From: Halobacteriales archaeon QH_8_64_26
GTDB taxonomy: Archaea; Halobacteriota; Halobacteria; Halobacteriales; Halococcaceae
Reading direction: 5' to 3'
NCBI GenBank assembly: GCA_003021725.1
Contig: PXRA01000088.1
Location: 1 to 55,194, forward strand
DNA: 55,194 nucleotides
Part shown: positions 8,662 to 19,524 of the stretch, one piece after another
Layout of the letters: every line of letters starts with the position of its first letter
Numbering within the stretch: the first letter of the stretch is position 1
Program-made: the position numbers and the translations under genes
Notes under the pieces: model-generated
Told to the model about the DNA's origin: nothing
What the model saw: the letters and a program-made list of their open reading frames with translations, nothing else
The model's database searches: none

Positions 8662-10076
8662 TCGTGGGCAGCGTCCATATCGATCATCGGCCCCGGGTAC
8701 TCCTCGTCGGGCTCGGCGCTCAGCGTCGCCTGCTCGTCCTCGCGGAGCGTCCAGGGGTCGTGGATGTTCTCGCCCAGGCCGGCGAGTTCGGGGATCCAGT
8801 GCCGGACGTACTCCCCGCCGGGATCGTAGCGCTCGCCCTGTGAGACGACGTTGAAGTAGTTGTTCCGCGAGTCGTTGCCGACGCCGGCCTGGTAGGCCCA
8901 GTTCCCCCAGTTCGAACAGACGTCGTAATCGACGAGTTTCGCCTCGAAGTACGCCGCGCCCATACGCCAGTCGAGCTCCAGCCAGTCGGCGAGAAAGGAA
9001 GCGACGTTCTGACGGCCGCGATTGGACATATAGCCCGTTTCGTTGAGTTCGCGCATGTTCGCGTCCACGAAGGGCACACCTGTCTCGCCGTTCGCCCACC
9101 GCTCGAAGGCCGTCCGGTCCTCGCGCCACTCGGGGTTCCCGCCCTGGATCCCACCCGACGAGAAGAAGTCGGCCCCGTACTTCTCGAACTGGAAGGTATG
9201 GAAGTCCCGCCAGATGAGCTCGAAGAGCAGCCAGTAGGTCGACTCGTTCGAGACGCGTTCTGCCTCGTAGCGTTTCACCTCCTCGAAGACGTACCGGGGC
9301 GACAGGCAGCCATGGGTTAGCCACGCCGAGAGCTTCGAGGAGAAATCGGGGCCCAGCAGCCCATTGCGGGTCTCCTTGTATCCGCGCAGGCGGTCTTCCT
9401 CCCAGAAGTACCTCGCGATTCGCTCTCGGCCCGCGGTCTCGCCGCCCTCAAAGGGAAGGACACCCCGTTCGTCGGGCTCTCGCGGTTCGATGCCGAGATC
9501 GGCGGGCGAGGGTATTTCGCCGGCATCGGTCTCCGGTGTAGGGACGTCATCGGGTGTCGGGACCCGATCGCGGATCGAGGCGTTGCGCTCGACGGATTTC
9601 CGCCAGGGCGTGAAGGTATCGTCCATACCGTACACCGAGGTCGGTAGGTCCTCGATGTGATAGAGGGTTTTGCCCCACACCGAACGGGTCTCGACTCCCT
9701 CGGTATCGAGCGCGTCGGTGACTGCCGTCTCGACGCCTTTCTCCTCGGTCGCGGGCTTCGTGTGATAGAAGACCGTCTCGACGTCGTGTGCAGCGGCGAG
9801 AACCGGCAGGACGTCCTCGGGGTTGCCCTCCCGGACGAGCAGGTCGCCACCGCGCTCGCGCAGCGATTCACGCAGGTCGGCGACGCTTTCGACGAGGAAG
9901 CGTGCCCGGTAGGGACCGACCCTCGGCAGGTCGAACATCCCGGTATCGAACTCGCGGGGATCGAAGGAGTAGACCGGGAGGACCTCCTCGCCCGCTTCGA
10001 CGGCATCGAGGAGCGCTCGGTTATCGTGGACGCGCAGGTCCTCACGGAACCAAACGATCGTAGTGGTGTCTGACAT
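8643..10076 (-). CDS. DASH-type cryptochrome / deoxyribodipyrimidine photolyase
   Basis: The 477-aa flavoprotein starts at 10076 (MSDTTTIVWFREDLRVHDN). An upstream frame extension to 10133 is not family-like. The N-terminal part (about 1-130) is the antenna-binding Rossmann-like domain. The FAD domain includes RNGLLGPDFSSKLSAWL, HGCLSPRYVFEEVKRYE, WRDFHTFQFEKYGADFF, DANMRELNETGYMSNRGRQ and DYDVCSNWGNWAYQAGVG, followed by NDSRNNYFNV. The GNDSR-N-YFN region is typical of CRY-DASH rather than class I photolyases. Known activity: blue-light repair of pyrimidine dimers, mainly in single-stranded DNA, and possibly signalling. It is transcribed in the same direction as the winged-helix gene at 10209-10790. 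Confidence 0.93.
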   Translation of the reverse strand: MSDTTTIVWFREDLRVHDNRALLDAVEAGEEVLPVYSFDPREFDTGMFDLPRVGPYRARFLVESVADLRESLRERGGDLLVREGNPEDVLPVLAAAHDVETVFYHTKPATEEKGVETAVTDALDTEGVETRSVWGKTLYHIEDLPTSVYGMDDTFTPWRKSVERNASIRDRVPTPDDVPTPETDAGEIPSPADLGIEPREPDERGVLPFEGGETAGRERIARYFWEEDRLRGYKETRNGLLGPDFSSKLSAWLTHGCLSPRYVFEEVKRYEAERVSNESTYWLLFELIWRDFHTFQFEKYGADFFSSGGIQGGNPEWREDRTAFERWANGETGVPFVDANMRELNETGYMSNRGRQNVASFLADWLELDWRMGAAYFEAKLVDYDVCSNWGNWAYQAGVGNDSRNNYFNVVSQGERYDPGGEYVRHWIPELAGLGENIHDPWTLREDEQATLSAEPDEEYPGPMIDMDAAHERLRNR

Positions 10077-10208
10077 GATTCGGGTCGTGCCGTGTGATAC
10101 GGCCAGTGATCGCCGGACGGGCTCGGCGGACATGGCTTCCCGGGAATCGGCCGTGCCTGCGGGATCGAGGCCGGGAACGGAATCGCGGGGAGACCGAGAG
10201 AGCGCAGC

Positions 10209-10790
10209 TCAGGATCGATCGCGATCGAATTCCAAGCGATCGTGCGCTCGATCCGAGTTCTCCCGATTCCGCTCCGATCGTACCTGATAGGCCGCGAGCA
10301 CGAGCGTCGAGGCGAAGAGAACGGCGGCGATCGCCGCCGAACCCCCCTCCGCAACGACCGGTATGCCTACCGCGACGGCCCCCGTTAGGCACAACCCGAC
10401 GAGCGAGATCGAGAGGTAATACCACATCATAGGGCTCGATCTCGACGCCGGTTCCGACTCGGATTCCTTCGTCGCCGTGAGGTCGGTATACGCTTCGAGT
10501 TCCCGAACGCGGTCGGTAAGCCCGACCGCTTTGGCGTCGGCGTCGTACTCGACGATACCCAGCTCGTCGAGTTTCGGCAGATGGGTCTGATGAAGCGAGA
10601 CGTAGACGCTCTGACGGATGTTCCTGGGAGCTGGTGACTCGCCGGTTTCGAGCGCGGCGACCCGTTCGGAGAGATCGCGGACGCTGAGGACGTTCCCGTT
10701 CTCGCATAGCTCTTCGAGCGCGAAGCGGCGGCGTTCGTTGCGGAGGACGTCGTGGATCGCCCCCTCGTCGAGTACCCGCTGGTCACTCAT
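10209..10790 (-). CDS. Winged-helix domain membrane protein (DUF7344-like)
   Basis: With ATG 10790 the product is 193 aa; GTG 10811 would add 7 residues. The N-terminal 100 residues (DEGAIHDVLRNERRRFALEEL, VRDLSERVAALETGESP, RQSVYVSLHQTHLPKLDELG) show the winged-helix layout of a widespread haloarchaeal regulator group that I know as DUF7344. Two hydrophobic segments follow (YYLSISLVGLCLTGAVAVGI and AAIAAVLFASTLVLAAYQV), so the HTH is tethered to the membrane. The short tail is charged (RSERNRENSDRAHDR). A membrane-bound DNA-binding regulator is inferred; the target is unknown. It lies just upstream of the photolyase on the same strand, so shared regulation is possible. Confidence 0.75.
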   Translation of the reverse strand: MSDQRVLDEGAIHDVLRNERRRFALEELCENGNVLSVRDLSERVAALETGESPAPRNIRQSVYVSLHQTHLPKLDELGIVEYDADAKAVGLTDRVRELEAYTDLTATKESESEPASRSSPMMWYYLSISLVGLCLTGAVAVGIPVVAEGGSAAIAAVLFASTLVLAAYQVRSERNRENSDRAHDRLEFDRDRS

Positions 10791-11097
10791 GGGGCGCTCC
10801 GAGGGCTCCACCGTGCGATCGACATCTATTTCACGTTACTGCTAGATAAGTACGGTAAACGTATAAAAATGTAACCGAATATTTAGCTCGTCTCGGCCGC
10901 GTCCGACTTCCAAAGAAGCCCGGGCGACCGGCCGAGGACGGCAAGGAGGGAAAGTGTTCGGTCGATCGAATCACAACTGAGTTGAAGACAGGGTTAACCT
11001 CGCGATCGAATCGGTTTAATCCGACGTATGCCCCCCCCTGCGTACGGCGACTGCCCTCGTACAGCAGCCGAGACCGGAATCGAGGGGCTGGGTTAGC

Positions 11098-13104
11098 TCA
11101 GGCCAGCCACTCGTCGGGTTTGGTGTCGTAATCGACGTCCGTAGCGGCGAGGTCCTCGACTTCCTCCCAGGCGAGGTCCTCGATCGTGGTCTCCTCGCCG
11201 TCGTAGCGGAGGAGTTTGCCTCGCTCTTCGGGCTCGGGTTCGCGGCTGCGTCGTTTCGCTACTTCGACGTCGTGCTCGTTGACCTCCTTGACGATCGTCA
11301 TGAGATTGACCGGCCGTCCCCAGAGCGAGAACACTCGTTTCAGGGTCTCGCGGGCCGTCTGTAGATTCAGTGCGACGCCGTTGTACTGGTGACCCAGCAG
11401 TAACTCGTTGCGGTTGTTATAATTGCCGTCGTAGACCGCGATCGTGGGCTTGCCGAAGTTCGTGAACTGCAACATCAACTTCTTTTTGACGTCCTCGTAG
11501 TCGTCGCTCGTCACCCGGTAGTCGCCGGTCGCGCGGGTGTACTCGTAGGTGAAGTAGTCGTTGGCCTCGATGAACTCCTCGGTGAGGAACTCATCGAGGA
11601 AGGTCACGTCGTTGTGGCTCGCCCTGATCTCGGTCATGCGTTCCCAGCCCGCGGTGTACTCGACGTCGGCCAGTGCTGTCTCGACGTCCGAATAGCGGGC
11701 GTCGTCGAAGAGATACCTGGAGATCCGCTCGGTCTCTTCGAGGGTCGTCCGCGCGAGAAAGCCTCGGTTCTGGGGTTTCGCGAGCGAGTAATGCCGCTCG
11801 GCCAGCCCCTCGTAGGTCAGTACCTTCCAGGGGTAAGCCTCGATGTCTGTCTCGCCCGCTTTCGCTCGTCCGAGGGCCTCGCTATCGATTCTGGGATCCT
11901 CGGGATCGAGCTCGTCGAGCGTCTCGGGGGTGATCGAGTTTATCTCCGGAGCGGGTTCTAAGATCTCGCCCACGGCCTCGAAGTCGACGACCTCCTTTAT
12001 GTTGCGCCAGGAAATCCCCTCGACGCGGAGCAGGCGCTCGATGACTTCCCGGCGGTTCGTGCTGTTCTCGATGTACTCCCAGAGTTCCTTGCCTAACTTG
12101 TAAGGGTTGAGCCCTGGGGAGGCGAGCACCCGGGCCTGGTGGTCGGCGTAATGCAGGAACTCGTTCGCACCGGCGAAGTTCTCTTCGCCCATCATCATTG
12201 ACTCCCAGTAGGCGGCCCAGCCCTCGTTCATCACCTTCGTCATCTTCTGGGGAGCGAAGTAGTACGCCTCCCGTCGGAGGAGTTCGAGGACGTCGCGCTG
12301 CCAGCTCTCGTAGTCGGTGGCCTTCTCTGCTTCCTCGTCATAGGCCATCCCGTGGCGCCAGAGGAATCCCAATAAGTCCTCTTCCGGTTCGGACGGAATG
12401 GAGACGGCCTCGCCCTCCTCGTTCTGGGCATCGAGCCACTCCTCGTCGAAGACCTCTCGAACGACGTCCTGGGAGAGATCGAGATCGCCCAGCCGGTCGG
12501 CAATGGCTTCGGCATCGACTGACTCGCCTTCCTCGCCGACGCTCGACTCGCCGAAGGCGGTGTGCTGATCGACGTTGTCCTCCAGACAGAGCACGTGATC
12601 GATCCACCTCTCGACGTTCGCTCGACTTATCTCGGGATCGGCCATGTACTCCTCGATGCGCTCGGCGTGGCGGGCGAGCATCGCGGCGGCTTCCGGCCGG
12701 TCGCCGAACATCCCGAACCACTCGTTGTTCGCGAAGAAGTCAGCGTGGGCCTCGACGTGGGTAATGACGGCCTTCTGGTCGGCTACGTCGTTCGACTCCT
12801 GGAGGAAGGCGTGTGCCGGGTCGTCGTTGTTGACGATCTCGAAGGCTTTCCCCCCGAGGAACTGGTTCTGTTTCTGCTGGCGATCGTAGGCCATCCCCCA
12901 GCGCCAGTGGGGATACCGTTCCTGGAAGCCACCATACGCGATCAGCTGGTTCATCTCGTCGTAGTCGACGATCCAGTATTTGACCTCGTAGGGATCGAGC
13001 CCGAGTTTCCGGGTGAGAGCGCCGGCCTCGGAGGCCGGCTCCTCTAGAGAGGTGGCCTGTCGTTTCGCCTCGATGCGGTCGGTGTCGCGATTAACCTTGC
13101 TCAT
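11098..13104 (-). CDS. SpoVR family protein
   Basis: The 668-aa protein matches the SpoVR/YcgB family along its length: [22 protein letters not shown] near the start, [74 protein letters not shown], and [17 protein letters not shown]. The His-rich and acidic central motifs suggest a metal site, although the biochemistry of the family is not settled. In Bacillus it is needed for spore cortex formation; in enterobacteria it goes with YeaG/YeaH in starvation response. Here its ATG overlaps the DUF444 stop by 4 bp, so it is translationally coupled as the last gene of a four-gene operon. Confidence 0.93.
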   Translation of the reverse strand: MSKVNRDTDRIEAKRQATSLEEPASEAGALTRKLGLDPYEVKYWIVDYDEMNQLIAYGGFQERYPHWRWGMAYDRQQKQNQFLGGKAFEIVNNDDPAHAFLQESNDVADQKAVITHVEAHADFFANNEWFGMFGDRPEAAAMLARHAERIEEYMADPEISRANVERWIDHVLCLEDNVDQHTAFGESSVGEEGESVDAEAIADRLGDLDLSQDVVREVFDEEWLDAQNEEGEAVSIPSEPEEDLLGFLWRHGMAYDEEAEKATDYESWQRDVLELLRREAYYFAPQKMTKVMNEGWAAYWESMMMGEENFAGANEFLHYADHQARVLASPGLNPYKLGKELWEYIENSTNRREVIERLLRVEGISWRNIKEVVDFEAVGEILEPAPEINSITPETLDELDPEDPRIDSEALGRAKAGETDIEAYPWKVLTYEGLAERHYSLAKPQNRGFLARTTLEETERISRYLFDDARYSDVETALADVEYTAGWERMTEIRASHNDVTFLDEFLTEEFIEANDYFTYEYTRATGDYRVTSDDYEDVKKKLMLQFTNFGKPTIAVYDGNYNNRNELLLGHQYNGVALNLQTARETLKRVFSLWGRPVNLMTIVKEVNEHDVEVAKRRSREPEPEERGKLLRYDGEETTIEDLAWEEVEDLAATDVDYDTKPDEWLA

Positions 13105-14438
13105 GCGGGGACTTCCTCCTCGGCCGAATCCTCGGTGCTGAGGACGGTGTAGATCGCTTCGACGACGTCCTCGGGATCGCTCACGTACGCGACGGCGACG
13201 TTCTCCCGGTTCCCGAAGTGTCGTTCGACCTCCTCGGCGTGGGTCGCGTTGATCGCGTTGCCCGAGGGCTGGGTCTCGACGTAGGCGTGCAGGTTCGCCG
13301 GAATCTGCTCCATCAGCGGGATCACGCGCTCGTCGGTATCGTTACTGGAGTTCTCCGAGTCACCGGCGGCGAAGACATAGCGATTCCAGTCGCTCCAGGG
13401 GTACTGCTCCTCCAAGACCGCCTTCGCGAGTTCGTAGGCGCTCGATATCTTCGTCCCCCCACCGGAGCGAATACCGAAGAAGTCCTCGCGTTCGACCTCC
13501 CAGGCCTCGGCGTCGTGGGCGATGTAGACGAACTCGGCGTGGTCGTATTTGCCAGTCAAATACCAGTCGAGGGGCGTAAACGTGCGCTCGACGAGTTCGC
13601 GTTTCTTCTCGCGCATCGACCCCGAGACGTCACGGATGTTCACGACGACGACGTTCTTTTCCTTTTCCTCGATGATCTCGGGGTAGCGATAGCGCTCGTC
13701 CTCCCGGCGGAAGGGGACGTGATCGATACCCTCCCGACGGATCCGATCGGCAGTCGAGGTGCGTTCGACCTCGCTTTCCATTGCCTCGAAGCTCTCCCAG
13801 GTCGTCCGTTCGTCGGTCGAGAGCTCCTCGTAGGCGTCCTCCAGCCAGGCCCGCGAGACGGGGATCCCCTCGCCCCGAGCCCACTCGAAGACCCCGGCCG
13901 GGCCCATGTCCGCTACCTTCAGCGCCTCGCGGACGAACTCCCGGTCGAAGTCCATCGCGAGCTTGCGCTTGAGCCCTTTCTTGAATAGCCCCTCGAAATT
14001 GAGGGTACTCGTCGGCCCAGTGCGAGTGACGTCGGTGAAATCGCCCTCGGTCTCCTCGATCACCTGTTTGCCCTTGGGTTCGAGATCGAGGCCTAACTCC
14101 TCGTCGAGTTCGGCCGCGAACTCCTCGGGGTCCATCTGGTAGTACTCGTGATCGGCCCCTTCCTCGCCTGGATCACCCTCCTCGCCGTCGTCGCCGGGCT
14201 GGGGTTGGGGTTGCCCTACTGGGTCGCCGACGTCCGGCGTGCCGTCCCCGCCCTTCCCGACGCCGCCGCGATCGCGCTGGTCGTACTCGAACTCGGGCAG
14301 GGAGACGATCTTGATCGGTACCTTGACCTCGCCGGGCAGCGACTGGCCCAGATCGCCGTACTGGATGAACTCGGCTAGGTCCTGTCGTTGCCGTTCGCCG
14401 ACGGCCTTGTACCGTTCTAAGTCCTCTCTCAGTCCCAT
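13101..14438 (-). CDS. DUF444 (YeaH/YhbH) von Willebrand factor A-like protein
   Basis: The 445-aa protein opens with [21 protein letters not shown] and a region rich in Gly, Asp and Pro (about residues 60-110). From about residue 255 it has the vWA-like domain of YeaH proteins: [20 protein letters not shown] supplies a D-x-S-x-S metal-site motif, and [23 protein letters not shown] carries the downstream conserved segment. In E. coli YeaH is encoded beside the PrkA homologue YeaG. It overlaps the upstream PrkA-like gene by 10 bp and the downstream spoVR gene by 4 bp, consistent with one transcript and a shared complex. The molecular role of the family is unresolved. Confidence 0.92.
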   Translation of the reverse strand: MGLREDLERYKAVGERQRQDLAEFIQYGDLGQSLPGEVKVPIKIVSLPEFEYDQRDRGGVGKGGDGTPDVGDPVGQPQPQPGDDGEEGDPGEEGADHEYYQMDPEEFAAELDEELGLDLEPKGKQVIEETEGDFTDVTRTGPTSTLNFEGLFKKGLKRKLAMDFDREFVREALKVADMGPAGVFEWARGEGIPVSRAWLEDAYEELSTDERTTWESFEAMESEVERTSTADRIRREGIDHVPFRREDERYRYPEIIEEKEKNVVVVNIRDVSGSMREKKRELVERTFTPLDWYLTGKYDHAEFVYIAHDAEAWEVEREDFFGIRSGGGTKISSAYELAKAVLEEQYPWSDWNRYVFAAGDSENSSNDTDERVIPLMEQIPANLHAYVETQPSGNAINATHAEEVERHFGNRENVAVAYVSDPEDVVEAIYTVLSTEDSAEEEVPA

Positions 14439-16825
14439 CGGTAGCTCACCTGGCTCATGACGTGTCGGCTCGTCAGCTCCGCTGACGCTTCCGTGTACTC
14501 GAAGGCCTCACACAGCGTTGCGATCGTCCGCTCTTTGACCGCCGCGGTCTGGGTACCCTCGGGGGGATCGTCCCAGCGCCGCGGATCGAAGTCCTCGAAC
14601 GCGCGCTTGACGTCGTCCCAGTCGTGGCTGCCCAGCACCGACTGGATCACGGGGATCTCCTTCGTTTGGACGTTTTCGACCCGGAACTCCTCGTCGCGAT
14701 TGCGCCAGGCGTGGCGATTGAGGGCGGTAATGATCTTCTCAGTACGGAACTGCCGGACGGCGGGCGAGGGCTCGTTGCCCTCGTAACTATCGGCACCGAA
14801 CCGACCGAGGTGTTCGACCTCGAAGACCTTCATCTTTAGTAGGTCGGGAGCAACGAGTTCCCCGCGGTCGTTCTCGATCGGCTCGTCGTTCGCCCACGCG
14901 TAGACGTGCTCGATGTATTCCTCGACGGTTTCTTCCTCGACGCGTTTCTCGTGCATGATCGCCTCCAAGACGTCCGATTCCTGTTGCTGGTAGATGTAGT
15001 TCTTCACCGGCACGATCCGGTTCTCGAACTCCGATCGCTCCGCGCCCGAAAACACCGGCGCGTCGGCGAGCCCGGCGGCCATCCGGTCGAGAACGTCCCG
15101 TGGCATCACGACGTTCTGGACCGCCAACTCAGGGTGGTGCCGGTCGGTATCGGTGTTGAGCAGGTCGGCAACGGTGTCTCGCGTGTAGGTGACGGGGATA
15201 CCGCCCTCGCCCTCGGCGGCATCGCTGTCGAACTCGAAGTCCTCGGTCTCGAGACGGTCGTCGCCGTCCTGGAGGTACCCACGGTCGAAGAGCAATGCCT
15301 TATCGACCAGGTCCAGTCCTGGGGGGATGTCCTCGCCGTCGAGTCGGGTGACGACCGCAAAGAGCGCCGCGGCCTCGATCGCGTGTGGGGCCAGCTCCCG
15401 ATCGGCGATCTCGTAGTCGGAGTCCCGGACGCGGACCGAGAGGGGCTCGGCGATCCACTCTTCGAGTTCCGTCGCCGACTCGGCGCGCCAGATCTCGGTC
15501 TCGTTCGTGAGCTCCCGGCGGATGAGTTCGGTCTCCAGAGAAACGTTCGTAAGGTAGCTGAACTCGTGTTTGTCCAGCCGGCGTTTCAGGGCCTTGAGCG
15601 GGTCCTGGCCGCGCCGGTCGGCGTGTTGGTTGAGTCGTGCTTCGAGATCGGGATTCGAGATAATGACCAGTTGGGTATCGATGTCCATCCCGATCCCCTT
15701 GTCCAACTTCACCGAGCCCTCGTCGGGCACGTTCAGCAGTTTCTGGAGGAGGTCGGCGTGCTGGGCGGCGTCCTCGACGATCGTCAGCAAACCGTTGCCC
15801 TGGGAGAGCACGCCGTCATACGAGAAGGCCTGAGGGTTCTTCCGGCCCCGGGAGCCCAGTTCGCGCAACATGCCGGCCATCCACGACCCCACGAGGCGCT
15901 CTTTGGGCGTGCCGTCGTCCTCGGAGTGGAGCACGCCGATCCCCTGACCGACGTCGACGACGAAATTTTTGACTCGGAGGTGCTCGGGGTCGGTTACCGT
16001 GGAGAACAGGTCCTCGACGCCCTGACGGCGATAGCGCTCCTCGAGGAAGTCATACGCCTCCCGGCAGAAGGGATCGAGGCGGCTGTCGACGTCGATGTCG
16101 ATGTGCTCGTCGATGTCGGCGTTCAGCGCATGAAGCAACTCCCTTCGCACGTCCGGCGGGAACACCGAGAGGGGATGGGACTGGACCGGGCTCTCGTACC
16201 AGTCGTCCTCGCTTTCGACGCGCTCGGTGCCGTAGGTGAGCCCCGAGCCCGACGAAACGGCCCCGGCGACGTTCCACTCGACGGTGTAGCGCCGACCTTC
16301 GTCGGTCTTCGAGTACTCCCGTAGCCCGTTGATCAGACAGCGTTTGAGTTCGCTCTTGCCGGTCGCAGTCGGGCCTTCGAGCCAGACGATCTTCTCCTCT
16401 TTCCCGCGACGGGCGGCGATCGATCGCAGGTCGTCGACGAAGCGATTGAGAACGTCCGTGTTGCCGAGGATCGCGTGCTCGCCGTCGTTGTGCGGGTCGT
16501 CGAAGAACTCGAAGCGGCGTTTCTCCTCGCCTTCCTCGATCACCGTTCTGGTACCGGCGGCCTCGATCGCTTCGAGCAGGTACTTCGAGGCATGGGAGGC
16601 GGTATGAGGGTACTCGAAGATCCGATCGACGTACCCCGCGAGGCCGATCGGCTCCTCGTAGGTCGCCTCTAACTCGCGGTCGGCGGCCGTGACGTACTCC
16701 GCGCCGCTTCGCCGCGTGGATGCCAACTTTCGAGCCGCGTCCTGGTTTCGTGTCCGATCGCGATTACCACCGGCCGCACCGTCGCCGTCGGGATCGGGTT
16801 CCGATCCGTGGTCGGGTCGGGACAT
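14429..16825 (-). CDS. PrkA-like AAA+ protein, divergent paralogue
   Basis: The 798-aa protein is the second PrkA homologue of the operon. It has a Walker A variant, [20 protein letters not shown] (about residue 150), a segment [21 protein letters not shown] that replaces the ANRGL-type Walker B region, and [19 protein letters not shown] as sensor-like strand. It carries a Gly/Asp/Arg-rich N-terminal tail ([20 protein letters not shown]) absent from the upstream paralogue. PrkA proteins were named as serine kinases, but the AAA+ fold is what the sequence shows and an ATP-dependent protease role has been proposed in Bacillus. Only 5 nt separate it from the upstream gene stop. The two paralogues may form a hetero-oligomer (inference). 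Confidence 0.9.
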   Translation of the reverse strand: MSRPDHGSEPDPDGDGAAGGNRDRTRNQDAARKLASTRRSGAEYVTAADRELEATYEEPIGLAGYVDRIFEYPHTASHASKYLLEAIEAAGTRTVIEEGEEKRRFEFFDDPHNDGEHAILGNTDVLNRFVDDLRSIAARRGKEEKIVWLEGPTATGKSELKRCLINGLREYSKTDEGRRYTVEWNVAGAVSSGSGLTYGTERVESEDDWYESPVQSHPLSVFPPDVRRELLHALNADIDEHIDIDVDSRLDPFCREAYDFLEERYRRQGVEDLFSTVTDPEHLRVKNFVVDVGQGIGVLHSEDDGTPKERLVGSWMAGMLRELGSRGRKNPQAFSYDGVLSQGNGLLTIVEDAAQHADLLQKLLNVPDEGSVKLDKGIGMDIDTQLVIISNPDLEARLNQHADRRGQDPLKALKRRLDKHEFSYLTNVSLETELIRRELTNETEIWRAESATELEEWIAEPLSVRVRDSDYEIADRELAPHAIEAAALFAVVTRLDGEDIPPGLDLVDKALLFDRGYLQDGDDRLETEDFEFDSDAAEGEGGIPVTYTRDTVADLLNTDTDRHHPELAVQNVVMPRDVLDRMAAGLADAPVFSGAERSEFENRIVPVKNYIYQQQESDVLEAIMHEKRVEEETVEEYIEHVYAWANDEPIENDRGELVAPDLLKMKVFEVEHLGRFGADSYEGNEPSPAVRQFRTEKIITALNRHAWRNRDEEFRVENVQTKEIPVIQSVLGSHDWDDVKRAFEDFDPRRWDDPPEGTQTAAVKERTIATLCEAFEYTEASAELTSRHVMSQVSYRWD

Positions 16826-16830
16826 GGAAG

Positions 16831-18903
16831 TTAGGTCTCGATCTCGGCTTTGGCTACCTCCGCACCGGCGAACTCCAGTACTTCCTTCGCGCCCTCGCGG
16901 GAGTAGCCCTGTTCGATCAGTGCCTCGACCCAGTTGTTACGCTCCTCGTCGTCCATCTCTCCCGAGGAGACCAGCGCCGAGAAGTTGATGTTGTGTTTCT
17001 TGTCCTCCCAGAGCTTGCGCTCTAAGGCTCGCCGGAGACGGTCGTTGTCCTGGGGGTCGAAGGCCTGGCCCTCCCGCGCGCGCCGGGAGACCCAGTTCGA
17101 TACCTCCTGGCGGAAGTCGTCCTTTCGGTCCTCGGGAACGTCGAGGCGCTTCTCGACCGAGCGCAGGAAGGTCTCATCGGGACCCTGTTCGCGGCCGGTG
17201 ATCTCGTCCTCGACGGTGTCGTCGTCGATGTAGGCCATGACGTGATCCATGTACTTCTCGCCCTGCCGTTGAATCTCGTCGAGATCGTAAGCGAGCGCGT
17301 GGCGAACGTCCTCGATAGCCCGCTCCTTGTACTCCCCACGGACGAGTTCGAGATAGCGGTAGTAGGTCTCGAACCGATCTTCGGGAATCGAGCCGTGATT
17401 CTCCAAGTTCCCCTCCAAGTGATTGAACGTCGTCAGCGGCGAGAGGAACTCACGACTGCGATGCATCGAGTCCATGATGGCTTCGGCGATCTCGTCGCCG
17501 ATGAACCGCGGCGAGACGCCCTCCATCCCCTCGCCGATCTCGGCGGTTTCGCGGGCCTCCTCGCGTAGCTTCTTTACGTCGACGTCGTCGGCGTCGTCGA
17601 TCTCGCCGTTGTAGGCTTTCGCCTTCTGGAGCAGGTCGATCTGCCCGCCGGAGGGGTCCTCGATCCGGGTGAGTACTCCGAAGAGGCCGGCCATTTCCAA
17701 GGTGTGGGGCTCGACGTGGATGTCGGGCAGATCGGCGGTCCGGAGCATCTTCCGGTAGATCTCGCCTTCCTCCTCGTACTGGAGCACGTAGGGGAAATCG
17801 ATCCGCTTGGTGCGATCGTTAAAGGCCTCCATCTTCTCGTCGCCCTTCTTGTCCTTGTACTCGGGCATGTTGGTACGGCCGACGATCACTTGATCGATAT
17901 CCATCCGGGGGTTGTTCTTGGGCTTGATCGTCTGTTCCTGAGTTGCGTGCAGGAAGTCATACAGGAACTCGCGCTGGAGCTTGAGTAACTCCTCGCCGCT
18001 GAACAGCCCCCGATTCGCGTTACAGAAGGCCCCGGAGTAATCGAACGCTCGCGGATCGCTCTCGCCGTAGATCGCGATCTTCGAGTAGTTGACGTCGCCG
18101 GTGAGTTCGGTCTCGTCCTGGTTTTTCTTGTCCTTGGGCTCGAAGGTCTCGACGCACTGGCGCTTGTTCTCGTCGGCCAGCAGGCGAACGACCTCGATGT
18201 GATTCTCGAGGACCTCCTGGAGGTCGTCGTCGTAGTACCCCAGTAGCGAGTCGAGGTAGAACTCGCTGGCGGGATCGAGGGACTGTTCGTTGCGAATGGT
18301 GTAGGGAGCGTCCAGATCCTCGTTGATGGCTTCGACGACGCGCCGGCGCTGGGCCATCGGCAGGAGGACCAGCGGGTCCTGGTTCATCGGCGACTGGACG
18401 ACGTCATCGGCCGGATCCTGATCGAGAAGGACGTCACAGAGGTTCGTCCACCGGAAGGTGTACATCCGGCCCTCCTCGCGCGTGGTGTAGTCCTCGAAGT
18501 AGCGCCGGAGCTGGCGATCGAAGTCGGATTTGCCAGAGCCCACGGGTCCCAAGAAGAGCTTGATGCGCTTCTCGGGGCCTAACCCACGAGCGCCGGATTT
18601 GACCTTGTTCACGAACTCGTGGATCGCCTCGTGGATCTCCCGCCCGTAAAAGGTGTTCTCGCCGTCGTGTAAGGGGTCCTCGCTGGCGAGGCGGTACTCG
18701 ACGACCGCGGCGTCCTCGTCGTACTCGGTGCCGTAGTAGTCGAACATGTCCGCAACGCGCTGGTGGGCGTTGCGAGCGACCGTCGGGTCGCTTGCGACCT
18801 GCTGGAGGTACCAGTCGAACGATCGGCTCTGTCTGAGGTCCGCCGGAATCGACGCCTGGTAGTCCTGGCTCAGGGCTTCGAGGGATTCGATGTTGCTTGT
18901 CAT
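16831..18903 (-). CDS. PrkA family AAA+ protein / serine protein kinase
   Basis: The 690-aa protein is the first gene of the operon. The start is ATG 18903 ([16 protein letters not shown]), where the PrkA-type N-terminus begins; the frame runs open to 19119 but that part is not protein-like. Motifs: [36 protein letters not shown], the Walker A motif [17 protein letters not shown] (about residue 118), the family hallmark [16 protein letters not shown] then [12 protein letters not shown], and [15 protein letters not shown]. The C-terminal region is helical and charged (kinase-anchor part). In bacteria PrkA/YeaG acts in nitrogen starvation, stress or sporulation. Regulation may involve the long region upstream (18904-19250). 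Confidence 0.92.
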   Translation of the reverse strand: MTSNIESLEALSQDYQASIPADLRQSRSFDWYLQQVASDPTVARNAHQRVADMFDYYGTEYDEDAAVVEYRLASEDPLHDGENTFYGREIHEAIHEFVNKVKSGARGLGPEKRIKLFLGPVGSGKSDFDRQLRRYFEDYTTREEGRMYTFRWTNLCDVLLDQDPADDVVQSPMNQDPLVLLPMAQRRRVVEAINEDLDAPYTIRNEQSLDPASEFYLDSLLGYYDDDLQEVLENHIEVVRLLADENKRQCVETFEPKDKKNQDETELTGDVNYSKIAIYGESDPRAFDYSGAFCNANRGLFSGEELLKLQREFLYDFLHATQEQTIKPKNNPRMDIDQVIVGRTNMPEYKDKKGDEKMEAFNDRTKRIDFPYVLQYEEEGEIYRKMLRTADLPDIHVEPHTLEMAGLFGVLTRIEDPSGGQIDLLQKAKAYNGEIDDADDVDVKKLREEARETAEIGEGMEGVSPRFIGDEIAEAIMDSMHRSREFLSPLTTFNHLEGNLENHGSIPEDRFETYYRYLELVRGEYKERAIEDVRHALAYDLDEIQRQGEKYMDHVMAYIDDDTVEDEITGREQGPDETFLRSVEKRLDVPEDRKDDFRQEVSNWVSRRAREGQAFDPQDNDRLRRALERKLWEDKKHNINFSALVSSGEMDDEERNNWVEALIEQGYSREGAKEVLEFAGAEVAKAEIET

Positions 18904-19286
18904 GGTATCACGGATTGTGCTTGTCGGACTCGACGCCGCGCCGAGAACCGAACGACCGGGCTTCGGGGTCGAATCGAAGGGACACTCTCCCCGACCGGAT
19001 CGGAGCGCAGCCACCCCCCGGCCGTCGGCGATCGGCAGCACTACCCACTCTACGGGGACGCCTGCGAGCAGCCGCGACGGAACCCCAGCGTGGGGCTGAT
19101 CCGAGCTATCGTGTATCATGCTCGCGAGTGCCGTCCCACGAGCGTGACGACGAGGTCGATCTCAGGGCGGCGACGAGTCGAGCGTGGGGCGTGGAACGGC
19201 GTAGCAGTACGAGTGGACGGAACCACCGATACTATTTACTGTGTCAGTCCTACACATATATAAATATTGCCACCCTACCACTATTT
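18904..19286. other. Upstream region of the prkA operon, no gene seen
   Basis: No convincing coding frame lies here. The only landmark is an AT-rich stretch at about 19246-19270 (ATATATAAATATT) that contains TATA-like words on both strands. It could serve as a shared or divergent promoter, giving the prkA operon a leader of about 330 nt, which would be unusually long for a haloarchaeon. Confidence 0.4.
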
Positions 19287-19524
19287 ACCGAGTCACCTCA
19301 CCTCGGAAACTACAGGATGGTGAGGACTTCCTGCCCGGCGGAATCGACCGTCGGGAACTCGTCTTATATACTCCGACCTTACACACCGGTCCGTCCTCCA
19401 AGGACGATCCGGTGTCCGGCCCGTCGGGAGGGAAAAAGAGGCACCAGGGAGAGGAAAGCAGTGAGTGCGAAAGCGGGCCGATCGATCAATCGATACTTGT
19501 CGAAGCGGGCCCTCCCGACGGTCG
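19287..19524 (+). ncRNA. Candidate structured leader or small RNA before the DUF5820 gene
   Basis: This 238-nt stretch has no convincing ORF but an unusual density of inverted repeats. CCTCAC/GTGAGG flank about 18 nt near 19300-19325. ACACCGG-TC-CGTCCT / AGGACG-AT-CCGGTGT forms a 13-bp interrupted hairpin with a 3-nt loop at 19383-19415. CCGTCGGGAGGG (19421-19432) pairs perfectly over 12 bp with CCCTCCCGACGG (19510-19521), whose end is 3 nt from the start codon at 19525. A TATA-like ATATATAAAT at about 19256-19266 could start a transcript near 19287. It does not match the RNase P or SRP RNA cores that I know. A structured 5' leader controlling translation, or an independent sRNA, are the two readings. 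Confidence 0.4.

Noticed and set aside
14906-16324. Long plus-strand ORF opposite the second PrkA gene
   Set aside because: It is the complement of a well-supported gene, and its composition is that of a GC-rich antisense frame.
18904-19119. N-terminal extension of the first PrkA gene
   Set aside because: The added residues have no PrkA character, while [16 protein letters not shown] at 18903 does.
19287-19524. RNase P RNA or SRP RNA
   Set aside because: The conserved cores that I know (RNase P GAGGAAAGUCC-type, SRP GGAAGGGAGCA-type) are not found.
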